A stretch of DNA of 5,287 bases, from contig JBAYVY010000259.1 in the NCBI GenBank assembly GCA_041674345.1, positions 1 through 5,287 of the forward strand, read 5' to 3'. The stretch's first letter is position 1. Every line of letters starts with the position of its first letter. Below are positions 1-4,099 of this stretch, piece by piece. The notes under the pieces are model-generated. The model was given only the letters and a program-made list of their open reading frames with translations. It was not told the DNA's origin and did not search any database. The position numbers and the translations under genes are program-made. This DNA comes from JBAYVY01 sp041674345 (GTDB taxonomy: Bacteria > Planctomycetota > Phycisphaerae > Phycisphaerales > Zrk34).

Positions 1-108
1 ACCGCCGGCGTCGAACCGATCCTCGCCCTGCGCTCGCTGTGGCTCAGCAACGACGACCGCTGGAACCACTACTGGTTGTGCGGCTCACCACTCCGACAAG
101 CCGCGTAG
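1..108 (+). CDS. C-terminal fragment of an unidentified protein, possibly an IS transposase
   Basis: Frame 1 is open from the window edge to a TAG at 106-108 and gives 35 residues rich in Trp and Leu (VEPILALRSLWLSNDDRW, then NHYW). The start lies outside the window. The pattern of an ILALR-like helix followed by LS-x-D-x-RW-x-x-YW resembles, from memory, the C-terminal tail of ISKra4-type transposases; this is inference from a short tail and not a firm assignment. A 15-bp palindrome starts on the last base of the stop codon, which would suit an element end. It could equally be the tail of an unrelated enzyme. That the frame is coding is supported only by the sensible residue composition and by the lack of any competing gene in this stretch. 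Confidence 0.5.
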   Translation, partial: TAGVEPILALRSLWLSNDDRWNHYWLCGSPLRQAA

Positions 109-122
109 GGTGTCATGCACCC
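108..122. repeat. Short palindrome at the end of the left-edge gene
   Basis: Arms GGGTG (108-112) and CACCC (118-122) flank a 5-nt centre TCATG. The palindrome begins on the last base of the TAG stop of the left-edge reading frame. It could be a small transcript hairpin, or part of the terminal inverted repeat of an insertion sequence if the upstream fragment is a transposase. No T-tract follows, so it is not a convincing intrinsic terminator. Confidence 0.4.
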
Positions 123-154
123 CCGACCGCTCATCCTCCAATCCCTTCTTCCCT

Positions 155-160
155 TACAAT
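155..160 (+). promoter_or_regulatory. Candidate -10 box for the histidine kinase gene, implying a leaderless mRNA
   Basis: TACAAT differs from the consensus TATAAT at one base. It ends 6 nt before the ATG at 167, which is the usual distance from a -10 box to the transcription start, so the mRNA would begin at or next to the start codon. No clear -35 hexamer stands at the proper distance. There is no purine-rich Shine-Dalgarno sequence before the ATG, which fits a leaderless message but does not prove it. Confidence 0.35.
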
Positions 161-166
161 GCCTTC

Positions 167-1780
167 ATGCTCAAGTGGCAACTCAGTCTGGCCGGCAAGT
201 GCCAACTGCTGTTCGGTCTGGCGGTCGTCCTGATTCTCACCGCCGCGCTGGCCGTACCCTGGCTGCGAATGCAAAAGCTCGTCGATGAAAGCCAGGAGCA
301 GACCGCCCGCCGTCTCGCCGACGCCTGGCTCAACCGCATGATCGAGCTCGGCGGCGCGCCGCGTTCCGCCAACACCCTCGTGACCGATCCCGACACCGCC
401 GCCTCTTTCCGTCTCACCCTCATCGAACGAGAACAGTTCGACTTCCACACCGGCGACGATTTCGTCAGTCGCGCCGTCAAAAAATTCGAGGACATCCCGC
501 CCGGCTCCGACGTTCCCGCCGAACGCTTCAGCGTCCGCCGCGACCCCGAAGGCCGACGCTTCTACCGCTACGCCCGCGCCGTCCATCAATCCGATCTCGA
601 ACGACTCCGCACCGGCTTCGCCCCCGACCTCACCGCCACGCAAGTCTCCGACCCCCTGCGAGGCATTCTCCTCATCGAAACCTTCGCCCCCTGGGTCGGT
701 CGCCAAATCCTCATCAACCGCATCTACATCCTCCTGGCCGGTCTGCTCGCCGGCGCCCTGGCCATCGTCACCTTCTGGTTCATCACCACGCGAATCATCC
801 TCTCGCCCGTCCGGGTTCTCCGCGCCACCGCCGCCAAAGTCGCCGACGGCGATCTCAACATCCGCGCCGATATCAACACCGGCGACGAATTCGAGCAACT
901 GTCCGACGCCTTCAACAACATGCTCTCCAACCTCAAAAACTCCCAGGAAAAACTCCAGACCCTCAATAAACAACTCGACCTCAAACTCGGCGAACTCGCA
1001 CAGTCCAACGTCGCACTCTTTGAAACCAACCGCCTCAAAAACGATTTCCTCGCCAACGTCTCCCACGAACTGCGCACCCCGCTCAACTCCATCATCGGTT
1101 TCGCCGAGGTCGTCGCCGAAGTCCCCGAAATCAAAATCGACGACAAACGCAAACGCTACGTCGAAAATATCATCCGCTCCAGCCGCTCGCTGCTGGCGCT
1201 CATCAACGACCTGCTCGACCTGGCTAAAATCGAAGCCGGTCGCATGGACCTGCACGTCAAACCCATGAGCATCTCCGATGCCTGCGAAGGCCTGGCCGCG
1301 CTCATCCGCCCGCAGGCCGAGGCACGCAAACAGACCGTCCTGCTCAAACTCGCCCGCGAGTTGCCGATGGTCAAAACCGACGGCGGCAAGTTCCAGCAGA
1401 TCATTTTCAACTTCCTCGCCAATGCCGTGAAGTTCACCCCCGAAGCCGGACAGATCGAACTCGCCGCCGCCGCCGATGTCAATTCCGACGGCACCGTCAC
1501 CGGCGTGCGCGTCGCCGTCACCGACACCGGACCCGGCATCCCCCTCGAAGCCCATCACCTCATCTTTGAAAAGTTCCGCCAACTCGACCAGACCCACACC
1601 CGCGAATACGTCGGGACCGGCCTGGGCCTGGCCATCAGCAAGGAACTCGCCCGCCTGCTCGAAGCCCGCATCGAACTCGACAGCGATATCGGTCGCGGCT
1701 CCACCTTCACCCTCATCATGCCCCTCTCCCTCGAAACCAAAACCCAACCCCTCATGCCGGGAGTGCCCCCCTCCGCATGA
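167..1780 (+). CDS. Membrane-bound sensor histidine kinase (HAMP, HisKA, HATPase)
   Basis: This 537-aa inner-membrane two-component sensor autophosphorylates on histidine and passes the phosphate to a response regulator. Residues about 12-32 form TM1, 34-184 an extracytoplasmic sensor region, 185-207 TM2, 208-260 a HAMP domain, and 260-290 a likely coiled coil. The H-box NVSHELRTPL places the phospho-acceptor at His300. The ATPase domain has the N-box (Asn415 and Asn419 in FNFLANAVKFT), G1 (DTGPGI, 453-458), the F-box (IFEKFRQLD) and G2 (GTGLGLAI, 483-490), so catalysis should be intact. There is no fused receiver domain and no regulator gene in the window. The sensor region may be of the DUF3365/Tll0287 type but has no CxxCH haem motif; its cysteines are elsewhere (only C12 and C373 in the protein). 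I prefer ATG 167, just before the TM1 segment; a GTG at 110 would add 19 residues with no recognisable signal. The ligand is unknown. Confidence 0.93.
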   Translation: MLKWQLSLAGKCQLLFGLAVVLILTAALAVPWLRMQKLVDESQEQTARRLADAWLNRMIELGGAPRSANTLVTDPDTAASFRLTLIEREQFDFHTGDDFVSRAVKKFEDIPPGSDVPAERFSVRRDPEGRRFYRYARAVHQSDLERLRTGFAPDLTATQVSDPLRGILLIETFAPWVGRQILINRIYILLAGLLAGALAIVTFWFITTRIILSPVRVLRATAAKVADGDLNIRADINTGDEFEQLSDAFNNMLSNLKNSQEKLQTLNKQLDLKLGELAQSNVALFETNRLKNDFLANVSHELRTPLNSIIGFAEVVAEVPEIKIDDKRKRYVENIIRSSRSLLALINDLLDLAKIEAGRMDLHVKPMSISDACEGLAALIRPQAEARKQTVLLKLARELPMVKTDGGKFQQIIFNFLANAVKFTPEAGQIELAAAADVNSDGTVTGVRVAVTDTGPGIPLEAHHLIFEKFRQLDQTHTREYVGTGLGLAISKELARLLEARIELDSDIGRGSTFTLIMPLSLETKTQPLMPGVPPSA

Positions 1781-1788
1781 TCGGGGGG
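1766..1788 (+). other. G/C-tract hairpin over the kinase stop codon
   Basis: A CCCCCC run (1766-1771) can pair with a GGGGGG run (1783-1788) around an 11-nt loop that contains the TGA stop (1778-1780). The stem is strong, but A-rich sequence rather than a T-tract follows, so it is not a standard intrinsic terminator. The same G-run can pair instead with a downstream C-run (1838-1844), which makes the two folds mutually exclusive. Confidence 0.4.
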
Positions 1789-1814
1789 AAACAGTTTCCG
1801 GGGCCGCTGTTTCC
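1787..1814 (+). other. 8-bp hairpin in the kinase/exported-protein gap
   Basis: GGAAACAG (1787-1794) is the exact reverse complement of CTGTTTCC (1807-1814), with a 12-nt loop. A smaller fold of the same left arm is also possible (GGAAA, loop CAG, TTTCC at 1787-1799). No T-tract follows. It could act as a transcript 3'-end structure, a processing site, or a protein-binding inverted repeat for the downstream promoter. Confidence 0.4.
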
Positions 1815-1824
1815 GGGGGCCGCT
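1794..1824. repeat. Tandem direct repeat, 15 bp and 16 bp copies
   Basis: GTTTCCGGGGCCGCT (1794-1808) is followed directly by GTTTCCGGGGGCCGCT (1809-1824). The copies differ by one added G. The second copy runs into a small GC hairpin, GCCG-CTTG-CGGC (1819-1830 including the flanking pairs). The repeat may be a slippage duplication; a paired binding site just upstream of the next gene's candidate promoter is another option. Confidence 0.6.
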
Positions 1825-1852
1825 TGCGGCTTGGCATCCCCCCCTTCATAAT
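1824..1852 (+). promoter_or_regulatory. Candidate promoter for the exported Lys/Glu-rich protein
   Basis: TTGCGG (1824-1829) and CATAAT (1847-1852) are separated by 17 bp. The -10 lies in the only AT-rich patch of the gap. The -35 is weak, matching TTGACA mainly in its first three bases. Transcription would start near 1859, giving a leader of about 30 nt with the Shine-Dalgarno sequence at 1875-1881. Read-through from the kinase gene is an alternative. Confidence 0.35.
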
Positions 1853-1874
1853 AATTGCTTCACCCCTTTTCTTC

Positions 1875-1881
1875 AAAGGAG
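1875..1881 (+). promoter_or_regulatory. Strong ribosome binding site deciding the start at 1890
   Basis: AAAGGAG lies 8 nt before the ATG at 1890. It is the clearest plus-strand Shine-Dalgarno sequence in the window and settles this start over the much longer open frame that extends upstream into the kinase gene. Confidence 0.8.
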
Positions 1882-1889
1882 CCACGTAC

Positions 1890-2351
1890 ATGATCCGTTC
1901 CCTGACTCACGCATCCCTCATCCTCATCATCGCCCTCGTACTCGGCCTGTCGTTCACGCAGTCCCGCGCCGAAAATCCCGGCAACACCGACAAACCCAAA
2001 ACCGAACACAAGGAAAAAGCCGAGAAATCCAAGCCCGCCCACGTGTACGGCGACTACGCCAAAATCGAACTCACCGACGAACAGAAACAAAAAATCGCCG
2101 CCATCCAGTCCGAAACACGCGAAAAAATCAAAGCCATCGAAAAAGAAGCTCAAGCCCAAATCCACAACCTGCTGACCGATGAACAGAAAGCCGCCCTGAC
2201 CAAACTTCAGGACGAAAAAACCGCCAAGGTGAAAGAACACGCCAAGGAACGCCGCGAAAAAGCCGCCAAGGAAAAAACCGGCGAACAAGACAAGAAACCC
2301 GCCGAAAATAAACCCGAATCCGAAAACAAGGACAAGGACAAGGCCGAGTAA
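1890..2351 (+). CDS. Small exported Lys/Glu-rich protein with two LTDEQ motifs, Spy/CpxP-like
   Basis: This is a 153-aa protein of unknown function. Residues 1-27 form a classic signal peptide: a short basic start (MIR), a hydrophobic core (LILIIALVLGL), and an SRA cleavage site before EN. The mature protein is very hydrophilic and rich in Lys, Glu, Ala and Gln. Residues 57-128 should form long charged helices with two LTDEQK motifs (61-66 and 95-100) 34 residues apart. That spacing and the LT-x-x-Q signature recall the periplasmic Spy/CpxP/heavy-metal-resistor (LTXXQ) group, whose members act as chaperones or sensors of envelope stress. The likeness is by motif only. The tail (about 129-153) is low-complexity and probably disordered. 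The gene sits 109 bp after the sensor kinase on the same strand and ends before an intrinsic terminator. A structural or surface role is a fair alternative. Confidence 0.85.
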   Translation: MIRSLTHASLILIIALVLGLSFTQSRAENPGNTDKPKTEHKEKAEKSKPAHVYGDYAKIELTDEQKQKIAAIQSETREKIKAIEKEAQAQIHNLLTDEQKAALTKLQDEKTAKVKEHAKERREKAAKEKTGEQDKKPAENKPESENKDKDKAE

Positions 2352-2390
2352 TCCTTCCCCTCTCGATCCCTGTGGTCGCAACGTATCCCC

Positions 2391-2444
2391 AAGCCCCGGC
2401 ATGGCCCGTCTTACTTCCGGGGGCGACCTTGCCGGGGTTTATTT
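2391..2444 (+). terminator. Rho-independent terminator after the exported-protein gene
   Basis: AAGCCCCGGCA (2391-2401) pairs with TGCCGGGGTTT (2430-2440), giving 11 pairs with one G-U. The 28-nt loop can hold a small inner stem, CCCG (2405-2408) with CGGG (2418-2421). The run TTTATTT follows at the base of the stem. On the minus strand the stem is followed by CTTGGGG with no T-run, so it mainly serves the plus-strand gene, though the minus-strand methyltransferase also ends just beyond it. Confidence 0.7.
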
Positions 2445-2459
2445 CATTCGCCCGCTCCC

Positions 2460-3707
2460 TCACCTGAATCGCGCCCAATACCCCCCGTCGTGATACCCCG
2501 CCCCCTCGCCCCCGGGCAATCGTTCGCCCGCCCCCGTTTGCTTCAACCCGATGTGCTTCTCGATCCACTTCGCCTGCGTCTGATTCTCACGCGGCTCCAC
2601 GCTGCACGTCGAATACAACAACGTCCCCCCGCCGGCCAGCAACCTCACACCCCGTTCAATAATCGTCCGCTGAACGTGCAGCAATCCGTCAATGCTCTTC
2701 TGGCTGTACCTGTATCTCGCCTCCGGCCGACGCGCCAGCACCCCCGTGTTTGAACACGGCACATCCAGCACCACCCCATCCGCACGCCCCTCAAACTCCG
2801 CCAACTCCCGCATCGGCATCACACACACTCGCTCATGTCCCGCGAACGTCCGTTCCAACTCCGCATAACGATTCGCATCCACATCACTCGCCACGATCGT
2901 CGCGTTTCGATGCAACGCCGCCAACTGCCGCGTTTTCGTTCCCTTGCCCGCGCAGTAGTCCACGATCAGTTTCGCATCGCATTCCCCCGTCGCCTCCACC
3001 GCCGCCGCCGCCGTCGGGTCTTGCACCCAGCGATCTTCCCCCTCACGCAAAAACGCAGTCAATCCCGCATGATCCCCGGTCCAAACCACAAACCCCTTTT
3101 CATCATGCCTCACAAAGCCCACCCCCTCCCGCGGACAGGCGTCCCCCCCGCATCGCACAATCACCGGCGGATGCACATTGCTGTGCTCCAACATCCGCTC
3201 CGCCTCCGCCTTCCCGTACCGCCCCACCCATTCGTTCACCAGCACCGCCGGGTGACTCGTCGCCGTCATCAAATACTTCTCCGTCATCTCCCTCGCCGGC
3301 AAACGCGACCGCCAATCCAGCCCCACCAATTTCCGCAACACCGCGTTCACCATGCCCCCCGCGCCCGGCCTCAGCAATCGCTTGGCCAATTCCACCGATT
3401 CGTCCACCACCGCGTAAGCCGGCAACCGGTCCATGAACAACAACTGCGCCGCCCCACCCAGCAACACCCCACGCATCGCCGGTTCCATCCGACCCAATGT
3501 CTGCGTCAATTGCTGATTCAGCAAATACTCCAGCGTGATCCATCGCTGCACCGCCGTGCGATAAATCGCCGTCGCCAACGCACCATCACGCTCATCCAAC
3601 CCCGCCCCGATTCCCGGGGGCAGCGGCATTTCCGGCCACCCCGCCGCCGCCTCGATCAATGCCGCCGTCGCCGCCCCGCGAGCCGTCCCTGACAAATCCA
3701 CTTCCAT
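2460..3707 (-). CDS. rsmB: RsmB/Sun-type 16S rRNA cytosine-5 methyltransferase
   Basis: This 415-aa cytosolic enzyme should transfer a methyl group from S-adenosylmethionine to C5 of a cytosine in 16S rRNA (C967 in E. coli for RsmB). Residues about 6-130 form a NusB-like helical RNA-binding domain (TARGAATAAL, then the LPAYAVVDESVELAKR and GGMVNAVLRKL segments typical of NusB/Sun). The Rossmann methyltransferase domain follows. Its SAM motif I is VDYCAGKGTKT (249-259), motif IV is LDVPCSNTGVL (Cys318), and motif VI is YSTCSVEPREN (Cys368). Cys368 is the expected nucleophile and Cys318 the release cysteine of the RNA m5C family. Motif I departs from the common CAAPGGKT and motif IV has SNTG for SGTG, so the exact target base is less sure than the family. 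ATG 3707 is chosen because AAGGA lies 7 nt upstream; the open frame extends further without features. Confidence 0.92.
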   Translation of the reverse strand: MEVDLSGTARGAATAALIEAAAGWPEMPLPPGIGAGLDERDGALATAIYRTAVQRWITLEYLLNQQLTQTLGRMEPAMRGVLLGGAAQLLFMDRLPAYAVVDESVELAKRLLRPGAGGMVNAVLRKLVGLDWRSRLPAREMTEKYLMTATSHPAVLVNEWVGRYGKAEAERMLEHSNVHPPVIVRCGGDACPREGVGFVRHDEKGFVVWTGDHAGLTAFLREGEDRWVQDPTAAAAVEATGECDAKLIVDYCAGKGTKTRQLAALHRNATIVASDVDANRYAELERTFAGHERVCVMPMRELAEFEGRADGVVLDVPCSNTGVLARRPEARYRYSQKSIDGLLHVQRTIIERGVRLLAGGGTLLYSTCSVEPRENQTQAKWIEKHIGLKQTGAGERLPGGEGAGYHDGGYWARFR

Positions 3708-3714
3708 GATGACT

Positions 3715-3719
3715 TCCTT
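3715..3719 (-). promoter_or_regulatory. Ribosome binding site deciding the methyltransferase start
   Basis: The minus strand reads AAGGA here, 7 nt before the ATG at 3707. It selects this start over an ATG farther upstream at 3758, which overlaps the likely -10 box and so would not be in the message. Confidence 0.7.
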
Positions 3720-3739
3720 GTTCACGCGTTTGAACGCTT

Positions 3740-3766
3740 TTGAAATTCCCCGAATCATTGTAGCAT
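3740..3766 (+). promoter_or_regulatory. Weak candidate promoter for the 95-aa protein
   Basis: TTGAAA (3740-3745) and TAGCAT (3761-3766) are 15 bp apart, shorter than ideal. The -10 ends 6 nt before the GTG at 3773, again implying a leaderless message. It overlaps the minus-strand -10 by two bases, so the two promoters would compete. Confidence 0.3.
3757..3765 (-). promoter_or_regulatory. Extended -10 promoter element of the methyltransferase gene
   Basis: On the minus strand this reads TGCTACAAT, an extended -10 box (TGnTAnAAT). Transcription would start near 3750, giving a leader of about 43 nt with the Shine-Dalgarno sequence near its end. No good -35 is visible, which extended -10 promoters tolerate. 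The leader DNA holds a small inverted repeat, GCGTT/AACGC (3726-3737). Confidence 0.55.
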
Positions 3767-3772
3767 GTCCCC

Positions 3773-4060
3773 GTGCCACACTTGATCCATGTCAAAACCG
3801 AAACCCAGGCCCAGCGCGGCTGGACCTTCGCCGTCGAAATCCTCGATGACGGACAAACACGCGATTACACCGTCTCCCTCGATTGGTCCGACTATGACCT
3901 CTGGTCCCACGGCCGCGTCGCGCCGGAAAAAGTCGTCGAAGCCGCGTTCCGCTTCCTCCTCCAGCGCGAACCGGCTTCCGCTATCCTCCCCAAATTCGAT
4001 TGCGCCCTCATCCGCCGCTACTTCCCCGAAATCGACACACAACTGAAAAACATGCTCTGA
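3773..4060 (+). CDS. Small conserved-looking protein of unknown function (95 aa)
   Basis: I do not recognise a named family. The protein has no signal peptide or membrane segment and so is probably cytosolic. Residues about 5-44 look like beta strands (VKTETQAQRGWTFAVEIL, then YTVSLDW), followed by an SDYDLWSHGR segment. A helix comes next (PEKVVEAAFRFLLQREPASAIL), and then LPKFDCALIRRYFPEI. This ordered mix of aromatic, charged and hydrophobic residues is that of a folded protein, not of a chance frame. A stop at 3761-3763 limits the start to GTG 3773 or TTG 3782; neither has a Shine-Dalgarno sequence. An overlapping +2 frame starting at ATG 3789 gives a Ser/Pro-rich product and is a shadow. 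The gene is divergent from the methyltransferase and convergent with rhamnulokinase. Confidence 0.78.
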   Translation: MPHLIHVKTETQAQRGWTFAVEILDDGQTRDYTVSLDWSDYDLWSHGRVAPEKVVEAAFRFLLQREPASAILPKFDCALIRRYFPEIDTQLKNML

Positions 4061-4063
4061 TTC

Positions 4064-4095
4064 CCCGCCGTTTAGCGGGTGACACGAAGTGTCCC
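4064..4095. terminator. Two adjacent hairpins in the convergent gap, possible bidirectional terminator
   Basis: CCCGC (4064-4068) pairs with GCGGG (4075-4079) around the 6-nt loop CGTTTA. GACAC (4081-4085) pairs with GTGTC (4089-4093) around GAA, and GG (4078-4079) could add to the second stem against CC (4094-4095). Together they fill nearly all of the 39-bp gap between two convergent genes, so a role in ending both transcripts is likely. Neither side has a strong T-tract. A dispersed palindromic repeat is another possibility. Confidence 0.45.
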
Positions 4096-4099
4096 TCTC

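Noticed and set aside
108..122. The palindrome after the left-edge gene as an intrinsic terminator
   Set aside because: The stem is only 5 bp and the following sequence is C-rich with no T-tract.
110..166. GTG 110 as the start of the histidine kinase
   Set aside because: The added 19 residues have no signal, the GTG lies inside the palindrome after the upstream stop, and it has no ribosome binding site. ATG 167 sits naturally before the first membrane segment.
1476..1889. A long N-terminal extension of the exported protein's frame back into the kinase gene
   Set aside because: The extension is a Ser/Pro-rich shadow of the kinase gene. A strong AAAGGAG and a signal peptide fix the start at 1890.
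131..1891. A 586-codon open frame on the minus strand opposite the histidine kinase gene
   Set aside because: Its product is a monotonous Gly/Glu/Asp/Phe-rich string with no domain motifs. It arises because the GC-rich kinase gene lacks stops in that antisense frame, while the plus-strand frame carries every kinase motif.
2835..3692. A 285-codon plus-strand open frame, and a similar one at 2750-3436
   Set aside because: Both are Arg/His/Pro-rich shadows opposite the methyltransferase gene, whose minus-strand frame has all the family motifs.
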